DNA of 64,000 bases from Acanthosoma haemorrhoidale (lineage: Eukaryota; Arthropoda; Insecta; Hemiptera; Acanthosomatidae): NCBI GenBank assembly GCA_930367205.1, contig OV884011.1, forward strand, positions 140,799,937-140,863,936, read 5' to 3'. This document shows positions 48,201 to 63,200 of the stretch, one piece after another. The notes below the pieces were generated by a model. The model worked only from the letters and a program-made list of their open reading frames with translations. It searched no databases and had not been told where the DNA came from. Within the stretch, counting starts at the first letter, position 1. Every line of letters begins with the position of its first letter. A program made the translations under genes and the position numbers.

Positions 48201-51200
48201 TTTCTTTTCTTCCTTCCAAAGTACAGCAAGGTTTGATGATGGCATGTGCTGCTACGACTTAATATTAAGAAATATGGGGTTAGACAATGTGTAAGGACCT
48301 TCACGTCAAATATGTTTGACCATCTGCAAACTGGTACAAATTATCATCAACACCCCTCTTTTTATAACAACTCCAAAACTGACAATCGCTTCTTTTTACC
48401 CTCTCTCAAAAATTGCCTTCTCCCAGTCTAAAAACAACTGATCCACTTCAGTAACTATGAACAACTGCAGTCCCATCCTTCCTCTCATCTGTTTCAATTG
48501 CTCTTATACTTCCTGAAGTTATATTCACTTGTTTTAATTATAAACTTTTTATATTTTAAATAATAAAATAATCCTTTTTAAAAATAACATTACAATATAC
48601 AGTAGAAATAGGTATCTGCACCAAGGCTTGTATACCACAGTGAAAACCCTGTAGTGCCTCACAATTGGTTGTCCTTATTTCATTAATCTTATACAATTGA
48701 TTAACCGATTCAAGTAGTTCAACAGACAATTCAAGTTCTGGGAAAAGAACATAAATCTGAAAGCGCATTGTTTTCACCAATAAAACATTTAAAAAAAGGG
48801 GAAAGGACATTTTTTTCTGATTAATTGTTAAACTTCTGGTTTAATTTACACTTTGAATTAGCACTTTATAATTTGTTACAAAATTACTTGGAAATAATTT
48901 AAAACAGTTTTATTATTATTTTATTTTAATTTGAACTCAGCCCTGAGAGCTTGAATTCAGGACCTCCCCAACTTTTGTTTGGATACAAATTATTTAAGGA
49001 AAAATAGTTTAAGGAATATTTTAAGTTTTTTTTCAAAAAAGGATTACTGTGAATCTAAATCAGGAGGGAGGCTCAGTTTTAACAAAGGAGTTGGTAGAGT
49101 CCTGTTTAAAAATGTGGGCTTGTAACCATTGATTGTTATATATTCAGTAACTTGATGTACACAACAATTGATCAGTTGATTATTACAATCTGTCACCTCT
49201 ACTATTACATCACACAAAATTTAGCAAAAATAGTCTGGTATGTTATGAAAATTAATTTGTGTCATACATACTGCCTTCAAATTTTCCACCACCATCCTCT
49301 CTCCTCAACATCCTATGTATTTTCAGATTCATATCTAATTTGACAAAACTAATGTTATACCTTTTACAAAAAATACTGTGGGCGTTCTAATTTTGAGATT
49401 TTACCCCTTCCAACCCCCTACCACTAAAATAATATTTGGCATTAAATGATAAATATTTTTCAATAATTATTATGGGGCCTTATGGTTTGACTTATCTTTT
49501 TGTTGCAGCATAGGGCCTAAGTAAAGTTTTGGCATCCGTCTCTCCCCTAAAAGGTTTTATGTCCCTGGTCAGGGCCTTGATTTCTCCCCACAATTTTCTG
49601 CCTATGTGTGCCTTCTCTTCTTTGTTTTCCTCCAGGTTTTCCTTAATTAATCTCGCACATCCTCTGTGACCTAGTGGGTCGTAATCTAGTGCAAACTTCT
49701 TAATCCTGCCCTCCTCTTTCTCTGTCAACCTATCCATCTCTATTTTCTCCCAGCTGTCGGATTCTTTAGGTCTTCGACTATTAAGTTCTCCCAGTTTCTC
49801 ATGTGATCAAGAATATCATTAAAAAAACTTTATTTCAGAAAAATAATTAACATCTGCCCTAATAGGGCAATAACTAATTGTGATGAAAGGTCAGGTCTCA
49901 TTCATACCAAATGACTTTCACTCCATCATGTATACAATATTTACAAAGGTTTTAAACATTTTTAAGTTAATTTAATTTTGTTGGCTCCTGAATTTAATTA
50001 TCAAAATATATATGAAGTATGTGGGGGGGGGGGTTGTTAAATGATGTAATAAAAACAAGAGACATCCAGAAATCAACTGTTATCATTATCTGTATATTTA
50101 TATGGTTTAAATTCAAAAGTGTTTAATGGAAATATTACAACATATAATACTTTATGCCACCAAAAAATCACATGCTAATCAACTAGACTAAAATGCATTT
50201 AGGGTAATTTAGAAGAGTACCTAAATTGTTAGAAAATAATTCATTTTATTTCGGTGTATGAAAAAAAAATTACCATTTTGTTTTAAAAAAATAAACGTCT
50301 CTCTAATTAAAGTAAAATTAATGTTTAAAATACAACCATTATGAACTACTTTTTCTTGCGATCCCATGCTGGTGGATCATCACCCAAGGGAGCCTTGGGA
50401 TGGCTGTTGAAAAACTCCTGCACCACGATTTAGATTTCTGCTAAATTGTTATTTTTTCCACTTAAAGAAAGTGGGCCAGAGATAAAAACAAATTATAATC
50501 AGACAGAACGAGGTATATGGTAGTTATGGGGGGGGGTTTGATCCCATGAAGATCTTCCAACTTTTCCATTGTGGAAGATGTATGTGAACGAGCACCATAT
50601 TGTTGGAGCAAAGTCCATTTTAGATTAACCAAAGTAACACAGCGACAATTTCCCGTTCATTCTCTCTGACTTAGCAGTAAAGTTCAGAGTTAATAGAGCA
50701 TTCATCAGGAGCATACTCACGATGAATAACTCTTTTGTAGTTCCCAAAACCTAATAATAAAAATATCCATAGATGGTAATCCTGAGTCCTTCCTTTCCAA
50801 GGTCATGTCTTCACTGCTGGATTTTTCCAGTGCAACCAATGGCGTGGAGTGTGCTCCCTTTCAAATTGAATGACTTCTAGAGCTACTTAAGTGGGTGTAA
50901 AGGTTTTTCCAGTAATATCTTAAATTGAGAGGATTTTGCAAGAAACCACTATCTTTCTTTCTGAAATAACTGCTGAAATAAGGCTTTATTGAGGCAGTGG
51001 AATATTTATTAATAAGCTTAGATATCATTGTACAAGAGAGTATTAAATATTGGTAAACATTACATAAGATTAATTTATTTACACTCTAGAATTCATACAT
51101 TTGAAAGAAAAATGGTAATTATTTTATATAATCCATTATTAAAGTTTCATTGATCTGTTTGAATTATAAACACAGAATTTTGTATTGAATTTCCATTTGT

Positions 51201-54200
51201 TCATGTGGTGTCATGAAAAATATTTCCAACTCTATAAAGCATAATTGAGGGTTAATTAATTAGTAATAAAAAGTAAATATTATTCTGTCTTATTGAGTTG
51301 GGTGTCAAATATACAGTCTAGTGATTTTGATTAGTAACAAAATTTTCATTTGTTTTTATTTTTGAACTGTAATTATACATTTATTAAAACTATCGTTAAA
51401 CTCATGTTCACAATTTTATTAGCTCAACTTCAATTTTACACAGATAGACGATATTTTTCATGTTAGTTTCAATGCTGCTAATAATAACCAGGCCTATGGT
51501 AAAGTAAAATGTGTCATACTTAATTAATTGCTTGGCAAAAATCCTATCATATTGAGTAGGGTATCAAATTAATTGTGTAATATTGCACACTTATGCAATT
51601 TATTTATATCTATAAATTCATTATTCAATCCATATTTATATATTTTTATATATTTGTTTATAGGGACCCTTATTGAGTTTGAAGTGGGATCGAGTTATAT
51701 TAGATGAAGCCCATACTATTCGGAATCACAAATCTCAGACTGCTCAAGCAGCATTTTTGTTGAAATCAAGATCAAGATGGGCTCTTACTGGAACCCCGAT
51801 ACAGAATAAGCAGGATGATTTTTACTCATTATTAAAATTTTTGAAATGCAAACCTTTTGATGATCTATTGGTATATGTTTATGCTTTTTTTTTATTTATT
51901 TTTGTATATCATGTATACTTTTAAATGATTATAAAATACTCATGTATTAGGTATGGAAAAAAATGATTGATAATAAAGGAAATTCTGGAATGATGAGGCT
52001 ACATTTACTTACAAAGTCACTTTTGTTGAGGAGAACTAAAGACGAAATACAAAAGGAGGGGGGGCTTAAAGAACTAAAGCCCAAAGAATTTAAAATAGTT
52101 GAAGTTATAATGGATCCTGAAGAACAAAAAGTTTATAATAAAATATTTAGTTTTTCTGGGTATGTTCCATTTAATAATTTATAATCTCATATAAAAAATA
52201 ATATTGTAGCAATAAAAAAATTAAATATTTAGCAAGTGACACGATTTAATATGTATTTTGTTGTAGCACTTTGTTGGCCCAGTACATTCATCAACAAGCT
52301 GAAAAACAAAATCTATTAGTGGACGGGCTAAATATTCGTGCGTATATTTTATATATATTGTTATGATTTTGATTTTTCTTGCTATTATTTAATTTTACCT
52401 GAGGGTTAAAGGTTCTGTTAATTTAAAAAAGAATTCTGGCAAAAAGGAAACTGTTCAATTAAAAAACTTTTCTTTAATTTTTCAACAAGCACATCTGTGA
52501 CACAAAACTACAATGGTTTACAAAACAAATTTTTATTATTTTACTTTATTATTATTATTCGCGACTGGTCAGATTTACTGCTTTTCATGTCCCTTTCTGT
52601 TGTTTCCTCAATTTTTCTTCGTTCTTCAGCAAATTTTTCTTTATTCCTCGTTTGTTCCTATCCTTTGCCATGCGGTTAGTAAAAAATCTGTTGTTATCAC
52701 TTCAATCCTTTTTCTGAGAGAAAATTCTTCTTCCGTCAACTGTTCCTTTATGCCCAATCACTATTTATCGTAAAAAAATCATATGTTTCACTATATTTCT
52801 AATCTTAACTTAATATTTTGTCTCATGAGATCAAAAAAAGAACAACGCTAATACACCATATTGGTTTCCAAGTCCTTGTCCTTTGTCTCACCTTCTTGAT
52901 CCACGGGTCGTTTACCACCCTTTTATGCCCGATAATTTCAAATTCCAATCCTTGATTTTTTGCTTATTTTAATTCAATGCAATTATGTTTTTTATCAATA
53001 TTGTTTATATTTAATTTCACCTGAGGGTTATAGGTTCTGTTAATAGAAAAAACTCTGGCAAAAGGAAAACTGTTTACTTACATAACTTTTCATTAATTCT
53101 TTATATAAACACGTCTGTGACAAAATTACAATGTTATTAACAAAATTTTCTATTTTACCTTAATATTATTCGCGACTGGCCAGATTTACTAACTTTTACG
53201 TCCTTTTCTTCTTGCTTCATTCACTTGATCTGCCACGCGGTCTGTAAATCCAATTATATCACATCAATCCTCTTGCCCTGATAAAACTCTTCTTCCATCA
53301 ACTGTTCTCTCACATGCCAAATCACCATTAACACGTTGTCGCACACTTTTAATTTGACGATCGTGCTCAGAAACACATTTTTTTTTTCAATTGTTTATGA
53401 CTGCCAGATGAAATCGAGTGTAAGTTGTATGTTTGGAAGTGAAAATTATCACATTTGGCCACAGTTTTTCCAAAAAAACTGTCATCTGCTATAACCGTCA
53501 TTTGCTCATCATGTTATTTTTTCTCTTCCCGGAGCAAATGACGGCTATGACCGTCGTGACGGCATTTGCTTTACTAATTCAAAATGATTCCTATGAAAAA
53601 AAGAGAGTAAATAGGTGTAAACTTAACACAAGAAAATCAGTTTGAAACAAAATTATCATTTGTAATTTATTTTGCTTATAAAATAGTAAAAATTAATTCA
53701 GGAAACAAATTACATACATACAAGAAAGCATTATAAATGATAGGAGTCGAAGCATTCTGGGCACAATGGTGGTTTATGCGGACAAGTTTTACATTTATAT
53801 GACGTTTCTTTTCTAATTTGGTTGGTCGAACATTCTCTGCAACGTAAAAAGTAAGTTTTACACTGAAAATCAACAGGTGGAGGTATCTTTTCCAAGCAAT
53901 GTTGTTGTGTACAATTTGTGGATGTCAGTGGTAATGAATTTATTTGTTTCGGTTGACCAAGCGTAGATGTTAATGCCGCTAAATTCTTTCCAGAAATCTC
54001 AGTATTAGGTAGTGCGATCAGTGATTATATTAGCAAATCTCTAAACTGTAGGAATGTCGTTGATTTATGAAACTGTCGATACCTAAAGTAGGAATTCCAA
54101 ACGCATAGGTCTAAAAGATGAAAAAGAAGTTTTTTATACCATCTTATGGATTTTCGTGGTGACTCCTGACTTATTCAAATTGTATTCAGCTATATCATTT

Positions 54201-57200
54201 GGTTTATTCTTTTTTTGTCCAAATTTGTTAGTAACTTCCACCATTTCCGGATGATGATTTGTTGTTATGGACAAAACATCCCGTTTATCTCGCCATTTCG
54301 ATACATAAATTTGACCTCGTCTACGCCATATATATTCGCCCCTTTTTAACTTTTTTGATGTTACTTCTTTCGGATTACCTTTTCTGTTAGAACGAAGCGT
54401 TCCGGTTGTGTGTGTTTTATGTTTTAGCAGCTCTTTTGACAGCTCGATACTGTTGTAAAAATTGTCCATAAAGAGATGATGTCCTTTACTCAAATATGGC
54501 TGCATTAACCGTGAAACAAGACAACTTTTTTTTTTTTTATGTTTCCTGTATGTTGTCTGATTTTCCTTGATAAATTTCAACATTTAGAACATATCCGTCC
54601 GGCGTATTAAGTTCAAATAGTTTTATGCCATATCTTGATTTTTTCCCTTTTATATATTGTCGGAAACTTAGCCGACCTCAAAAAAACAAAAAGGATTCAT
54701 CCAATGAAAGTGCTTTTGACGGTGAATATGCTGCTTGAAAATTAACGAGAATTGGCTGGAGTATGGGGTCAATTTTGTTTAATTTTTGGGTACTGCTGTC
54801 AACATGTCCAGTATAATGTCCATTGATGCATCGTAGTAGCTTTTCAAAACGGCGACCCGTCATAGTGTACGCAAACATTTGTGAATAGTAAAGAGGATTA
54901 TCAGTAAACAAGTGTCGAATGGAAGGAGCCTTTTTTTTACCTTGAAGTAAGACGAGGCCCAAAAATTTTAGTAGTTCTTTTTTATTCGTTTCAATGAAAT
55001 TAATCTTTGGTATATTTCTTGTAACATCACGCTTGGTTTCAAACAAATGCTTTCCATAGCAATTTGTGCAACTAACAAGTGTCTCAACTATATTCCTTAA
55101 AAACAGCTGATCAAAAACGTCTCTCGCACTAGAATACTTATCAGCATTCATTTTAACGCCGCATTCACCATCGTTAAATGGAAATTCAATCAATTTCTTG
55201 TTGTTATCATACCATCGTCATCGTCGATAATCCGCTCATTATCTGTCGTTAATGGTGAACAACTTGCACCATCGCCACCGGCAAGGTCATCGATATCTTC
55301 AGTGTCTTCTTCCTCAGACGACACTATCAAACGCTTCTGCTTCCGACGTTGAGTTGCAAAAAAGTCTGCCTCACTATCGTCGCTAAAAGAGTCTGCATCA
55401 GCATCGGATTCTTCAAAAACAAGGCTCTCATCGTCATCAATGAGATCACAGTCACGTAATATTTTTTTATTCTTTTTCGTGTATTTTCATAAAATTAGCC
55501 GACGGGGGAAGTACACAAGTGTCAATATGTGTAAATTGTCACTGTGTGATAATAGTATAATTTACTTGTTTATTTATTCAATTTTGAGAAGAGTAATTGA
55601 TCTGTGTTTACTTAATTCATGAAATAATACTTACAGAATAAATGGTTGTCTTCACAGAAACACACTTTTCAACTGCATGAACTGAAATATACTAAACATT
55701 TGGTACGACTACCGAAAGTTATCGCCATCGTGAACGACTGTTATAGCCGTCATTTGTCTCTAGATGCCCAAATGTTTCGAAGCGGTAAAGCATGAGAAAA
55801 CGCATAAAAGGACAATAAATATGCTGTCTGGCATGCTACACTTTTTCTTTTTTTTGATGTATTACTCAATAATTAACAAGTGTATGTCAGCATCAGTACA
55901 CTTTGTACTAGCGTTGTTCTTTTTTTTATTGATTAAAATGTGCATGACGGCTATAGCCGTCGTTTGCCTACATGTTGCCAAAGATCGTACGGCTATAGCC
56001 GTCATTTACGGAAACGTGTTAAATAAAATTTTTTTAAAGTTCTACAAATTTCAAATCCTCGATAAATAAAATTTACAACATCAAATATCACAAGATTATA
56101 TATATATATATATATATTTTTGTTTATTTAGGATTATTGCCCTACACAGTAGTCTGGCTAGTTAATAACTTGACATACAGCGGTACAGTACTTAATATCT
56201 TAGAAAAAGAGGGATATAGGCAGGATGGCTACTAAAAGAATGATAGCCGACAGGAATAGCATTGTTGAAAGAGTGGATGGGATGGAAAGACCAAAAGGTC
56301 TTCTGTTCAAATCAAATCTTTTATTCTTCTCTTCTCTCTCAATGCTCTCATATGGATTCCTTTTCGCAGAAGTCTGCTATTGCTCCTAATGGGTCCTCTA
56401 TCCAGTTATGATTGTTGTCCTAAAGTTCTCTTTGAATCAACCCTTTACAACCTTTCCTCTTCATTCAGTCACATCATTTTAGGAGGTGACCAAAACACAA
56501 ATTTACCAGATAAGAACTTTTTAGAAAACCTTACTACTTTCCTGAATCTGTTTGTTGTTCTTAGTCTGCCAACCATCACAATAATATCTCAGACACCTGG
56601 ATAAATCTTCATCATCGACCACCGGGAATTTAATTTCCTCCTTTCAATTGTCACCACCACTCCTATCAGCTCACAATCTCATCTCTATATATTGATCTGA
56701 TGCAATATTTATGTCACACTTCCCTGTCCCAGAAATATCAACTACAATAACCTGAACTCTCTAATCACCTAGACCATTCAATCTGATCTAGAAACGTTAC
56801 AATAGGATCTCATATATTACTTCATATATCTGCTGATCCTCTGGTGTACTTCCTTAAATACAACCTTCTCACTGTCTTTAACAAGCACGTTCCTCGCAAA
56901 ACCTTCCAAGCCCACCTCTTCCCAGCTCCTTGGCTGACTCAAGAAATAAAAGACTTAAAGTCTTAGAAGATTATTTTTTTTCCATGCTAAACTGTGGAAC
57001 TTTGTTCGCTTTGATATTTGTCGCTCCCCATCACTCCCAATCTTTCGATCCATATTTTATCTCCCTTCAATCTAATATTCCTTAGCTATTATTACTATTA
57101 TTTACTATTTTTCTTTATTAATATTATTCATTCCCTATTCATATAACTCTCATTTCACTTCCTTATTTCACTCTCATTTTCCCCTAATAATACTGTATAT

Positions 57201-60200
57201 TTTGCTTTATGTTCCTGGTTACAATAGTTACCAAACTTTATTCACTTTTATTTATGTGTCTTGTTTGATGGTTATTTTTAATTATCCTCGTATGTGCATA
57301 GTTCCAATATTATTTATAGTCTAACCACAACAACATAAATTTTTGTCAGCTTGACATATTTATTTATTAGTACTTTTTGTTATTCTTCTGGAACAATATT
57401 TCAGAATGATGACTTTTTTTTTCATTCATTCATCTATAATAATAATAAAAATTATGTTTATAAATTTTTTTTTATCAGGGCGTGCAGGACCAAGTAACCC
57501 CTTCAAAGATCATCCAGAACTAAGTTCATTGTATAATCAAATGGTAGCCTTTAAAGGAGGCATTAAATCCCACCACATTCTTGTCCTCCTGCTCAGGCTT
57601 CGACAAACTTGCTGCCATCCATCTCTCATTACTGAAGTTAGTTTTTATTTAAGCCTCATGTTTATCCATGAAAATTATTATATATTATGAGATAATATTG
57701 TTCTCAGATTATAACTAATCTGATTTGTGACTTTAATGCATCGAATTTTCAGAAAATTTACTATCATTAAACATAGTTAAACACTGTGCCTCCATACAAT
57801 GTTCCTAAATTTTTATGTGCTGCAGTTTGTCAAAATCTGCTTCAAAGTCAATCATTGTGACCATCATCCAGTTCTTTCTTTCAATCTTTCATAGATTTGG
57901 TTTGCTAGTTATAATCTGTCATTTGTACCTCTTTGGTATCTGAATCCAGATTAAATATTTCGGAGTTAACCTGCCTTGTAGATACTTTCTTAGGCATGAC
58001 CTCAGTCACTGTCTCCTGCTTCCTGTGCCACTAAAAATAGTACCATTTCCAGTAGAGCAAGAGAGGAATGATTCAAATTATGCAATGCTATAGTTGTGAA
58101 TATCATCTTCATCTTTGAGATGATTCTTTTATTTTGACCAATGTAAAACATTGTTCAATTTTGTCTGCTTGCAACCTTATACACTACATTTTTATCTAGT
58201 GTAAGGATTTTAGGCCACATTGTTCGTTTTCCGGCTTTGTCCTTGTAATCCTGTAAAACTGGACTTAAGGTTGAGAGGTAATGTGCTGGTCACTTTCAGT
58301 AGCACCTCAGTGTCTACGTAAGAACACTTTTTTTTTTTTAAATGCTTCATTGATTATGAGATCATAATGAAGACTCTACTTCCAGTAAGTAACCTTACTT
58401 TCTCCTTATTTCATCTCTTACACAGAGGAAGGTCAAATGTGAGGATGGTCACCATTAGCAGCAATGGCCTGCCTAGTTCTATTGGACTCTGGACTTAATA
58501 TTTAAATAAGGATAATTTATAAATATTTTTGCATCATCCTTCATTGGTTAGCTTTAAGATTAATGTATATTTGTTTGTTTTTCATTAATAATTCTTTGAA
58601 GATCTTTTTTCCTTGTCTTAGCCATTTTATAATTAGTTTAAAGATTAGAGATTTTATTAATTAAATTGCTGTCAAACATAAAATTGCCATTCATTTACTC
58701 ACTGTTGCAATGAGCGAATATTTCACAGACACGAGGTCAATTAAACTTTCTGCTTCAAAAACCCTCACTGCCGTCACAATATATTTATTTTTTCCTTCTT
58801 ACTGTAGACCTTTATGAGGTGGAGGTGCGGTGTCTTTTTTTTTAGATATTCTGTACACAATATAATGCTTAGAGAAATGTATATTGTTGATCAATTAGGT
58901 ATTGCTTAGTTATTCATTTTAGAGAAATTTTATTACCTGAGGAACATAAATTGTTAAAATCATTAAAGAATATCTCTATAATAAATATTATTAATTTTTC
59001 ATGAAAATGGTTGTAGTTTGTAATGGATCAGTTCTTTTAACTAAAAAAATGATGTTTCCAATAACCATATATTGTCTGCCTATTAATCCAATAAGAAACT
59101 AATATTTTTTGCCAGTTTATAAACCAACAAGAAATGAATCAAGAAGGTGTTGAAGATGAGGCGGGGGTTGACTTAGACCTAGTTGACCAAATGATGAATT
59201 TAACAATTCATAATAACGACCAGACTGATAATAATGAATCAAAAAGTATTTCATCAGATGATCCAGTGTTTGATAAGAAAAGGTGCAGCTCTAAGGTAAA
59301 TGTTTATATTTTGGTTGTATTTAACTAATTGTATGCTGATTGCTTGTAGTGCTGATTTTTTTTTTTAGTTGTAGTTAATTTATTAACTATTATTAATTCT
59401 TTTTCTTTCCCTTGCTCTTCGGTCAAGCATGTGGTGCCTTAGCGCACTTTTTTTATCTTTTTGGATTTGGATTATCCAAAGAAAGATCAAATGTTCTTTC
59501 ATTCAATGAAGATCCTAACCCCACCTCCCCCCCAAAGACTGTCTTCCTATATCAATTATCTCTTACCTAGTTAACTTTCCTAGTAACCTAGTTACTAGTT
59601 AGTCTTACCTAGTAAGTCTAGTTAAATCTCAAATTTCTTTATTTCTAGAAGCACGCTTAAATCCTCTACAATCCGGTTTCCGGTCAGGATTTTCCACCCA
59701 TTCAGCTCTCAACATAATATAAAATTATATATACAATATAAATATAATAAAACAATATAAAATTCCCGATTAACTATCAAATGTTTTGTCAAAAAAATCA
59801 TGAGTGCACTTGGCAACAAGGCCTCTTGTTTTCTTTGACAGTTTGACATTGTTTCCCAACTACTCTTTTACGTTGATTGTTTAACATCACAACTTGAAGA
59901 GATAGATCAATAGAAATTATGAGTGTGAAGGTAAGGGATTCCATAAATTCAGAAAAGTAAACAATTCTCAGTTTAGTTATTCAATAAAACCAATAATGTG
60001 ACACTTAGTTATCACTTCTTCAAAATTGCACCGTTCAAAGTACGCAGTTCTCCATCTAATTATCCAAATAAATAAGGCTACCTGTTCCAAGAATCCAACA
60101 ATTATCATTCTCCCATATTCTCTTCTGTCAATTGAAAGAGACAAATTAATTTTAATTTAATAAAAGTATGTAGAACTCCCAAAAGAAATATGTAACAAAA

Positions 60201-63200
60201 AATGTTAGAAAAATATGAGGAGAGATTTCCATGTGGAGGGGATTGGTGGGAAGAATGTTGGGGTAGTGTGCATCTCTCTCCCAAATACCTCACCGGCAAA
60301 CTCAAGTTAGACAGACAACTAGTTTATTGCCTGCAGCTTTGCCTGTGTGGAAATCTGAAAACAATAAGACTACTTTTAATCTTCAAGTTTAAGGTCACTA
60401 CCCACCTTAAAAGAATTAGAGTGAAAATACATAGCCTACATATTAACGGTCAGTCTAAGGAACATATAAATTTTCAAAATGTGTTTAGCAGTTCCTCCAG
60501 TTAGAGTTCAACAATTGAACATTCATTATGTAGGTTGCCTGGGTATTTAATTAAGCCAATCTTATATTAGACAGATTGAGGAATAAATACTATCTATAAT
60601 GTTAAATCAAAGTAATTTTATTTATCGGTAATTAAGAGTACAGTATAAACACAAAACTTGATTTTAAAAAACAATTTTAGTTTCACCTCCAGGAGCAAGA
60701 ATTCTTTAGTGAACTCATTCTTGAGTTAACAACATAAATTTGTCTGTGGTAGAAACATAACAACCTCAAATACACTACGCAGTACTGCATTTCAAATATT
60801 TTTGAAATATTTAAAAATTTAACCTAAATTTACTTAAAATGCCTGAGAAAATATAGTAATGGATTGTGCAGAAAATATTTTGTTCTGGGGAAAATATGTT
60901 AATACACATAAATCCCGCACATGTAATCCTTAGTGATTACAGTTTAAAAATACAAATTGAATATTATTAATCAGGATAACAAGATCTTTAGTTTGATGCT
61001 GAACTACATAAATGTAGTATGTTATATGTAAATATAACAGAAAGAGATATACTTTATTTATTACCAAATAATTAACTAATAACCCTTAATTAAATACATT
61101 TTTTGCAGATGCGAGCGACTATTGACTGCTTGGTCAATATTATTAAGGAAAGTGAGGGTAAAGATAAATCGATAGTTGTATCCCAATGGACCTCTGTTCT
61201 AAATATACTTGAAAACCTTCTCAAGAAGAAGGAAATAAAAACAATTGCATTAAATGGTTCAATCCCAGTAAAAGAACGTGGAGATATATTAAAAGATTTT
61301 AATAATAATTCGCATGGACCTAAGGTAACTATAATTTTATTTAAAATAGGATTAACTAGCTTGTATTACCTGGGACTTTCAGACATTAGCTTGTTTCTGT
61401 AAAATGCCTTCTTTAGTGGAGAAATAACTTAACAAGGAAGTCCCCCCCCCCTATACTATATTAGTAACTCAGAGCTATGAATGTAAAAAATGTTTTCCAA
61501 ATAGTATTAGAAGTTTAAAGAGACGCAGGTAATATAAAAATGCACATGTTCTCAGAAAATAAAAAGTGAAGAAAAACATTCGAGAAGGAATATTATAGAT
61601 TCTTTCAAAAGAGAAATCTAAAGGACCAAAAAAAAAATTTACTGCTTAATCCTAGCAAAACTGTTGACTGACAGCAACTTCAAATAGCTAACAGGGATCA
61701 CTATATCAGTCAACAAGGAAAGTATATGTGAAATATATATATTTTCCATAGCTCTACGCTTTCATCTTCAGTTACTAATGTTCTGTATCAAGTAAACTTT
61801 GGTAACCAATAGGACGGTTATGAAAGGGTTGTTAACAGCACTTAACTTGCTGACAAAAATAGTATTGTAGATACAAACATATTTAAATTATACATTATTA
61901 TAGTGGTTTATATACTATATATTGTTCTTATTTTAACACATTTAAGGCCGGCGCCGCGAAAACACAGGATTTTTAGTCTATCGCTTGAGCGCTGGCCCTG
62001 CGATAATGCAGGATTCTGAGTATCACTTGAGCGCCAGCCCCACGATGATGTGAAATTTTTTTTCCTAGTATGGGTGTATTACACATTGATTTGCATTCAC
62101 TTCTCATGGTTACATCACTCTTCATTTGTTATACTCTTGAGCAGTGTATTCCGCAGACAGTATATTTTTCGTACGCTTACGCTTTCGGTTGAACACTATA
62201 ACATTTTATTATTCTGTAAAAAATTGGACCAGACCATAATGTCATTACTTAATAAAAACACATGTTTGGGCTATCACATATACATGGACAATTATTATAA
62301 CAGCATTCGTACCGCACAATTGTTGATGAAAAATGGTATACAAGTTTCATGGTACAATCAGAGCAAATAGAGGTATTCCTGAGTCTTCAAAGCATTTCAG
62401 GTGGAAAACAGGAGAATATGCATTTAAAAGAAAGGTGAAATTATAGTACAGGCATGGAAGCCAACACACAAAATCATGTACATAATTTCAACAATGCATT
62501 CGGGAGAATCAACAAAAACGAATAAAATACACTTGAAAACGAAAAAAAGAAATTATAAAACCGCATTCCGTCATAGAATAACAAGTATATGATGGGTGTA
62601 GATTTGGCAGACCAGTATTTACCATATTATTCCATCTTGAGAAATACGGTGAAATGGACAAAGAAGACGGTATTATTTCTTTTAAATTGTGCAATGTTTA
62701 ATGCATTTAAATTATATATTGAGTTAAATGGCAACATTATAAAAAGTTTTTACATACTGTTGGACGTTCTTGGATCGAGGAATTCGCAAATACTCAAAAT
62801 GTATTAAATGATACTTCTAGTACTTCTGATTCTAATACTTCAAGTATTTCTGTACTTGTTCCTGCACCTCACACACCAAAGTTTCATCACCACCAGAGAC
62901 TTTCGGGTGATATGAAGAAATATAAAGTTACAAGAATCATTGGATCAGGGAAAACAAACCAATATGTGCGACGTCCGTGTAAAGTTTGCTCTGCTAGTAA
63001 AAAAAGAATCGAGAGTAGCTTTAAGTGTGCTGAATGCTTAGTACCCTTACATCTTGGATAATGTTTTGGAAAATACCATATTTGCCTTAAATATTGATAT
63101 TTTTGTTTTCTGTTTATGCTATACATATGTAATAATCCACCATAAAATAAAAAACTGTATTTTTTCTATAATTATAAATTAAAAATTTCGACTTTGTTTA

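Larger units (their letters stand above)
53332..56018 (-). mobile_element. piggyBac-like element, 2687 bp, complete ends, defective transposase
   Basis: Flanked by TTAA on each side (53328-53331 and 56019-56022). The inward ends start CACGTTGTCGC on the left and, inverted, CACGTTTCCGT on the right. Both subterminal zones carry copies of GACGGCTATAGCCGTC with CATTTGC. The transposase is on the minus strand. The element splits an LTR-like repeat copy, so it inserted after that repeat. Its reading frame is disrupted at several places and the third catalytic residue is gone, so it can move only if another copy supplies transposase. In TTF2 intron 10. Confidence 0.92.

Noticed and set aside
53731..55470. 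Domesticated piggyBac gene inside TTF2
   Set aside because: The frame has several shifts, in-frame stops and lacks the third aspartate, and the TTAA ends remain; it behaves like an ordinary dead insertion.
55764..56069. 101-codon plus-strand open frame
   Set aside because: Lies in the piggyBac subterminal repeat zone; low-complexity hydrophobic translation with no family resemblance.
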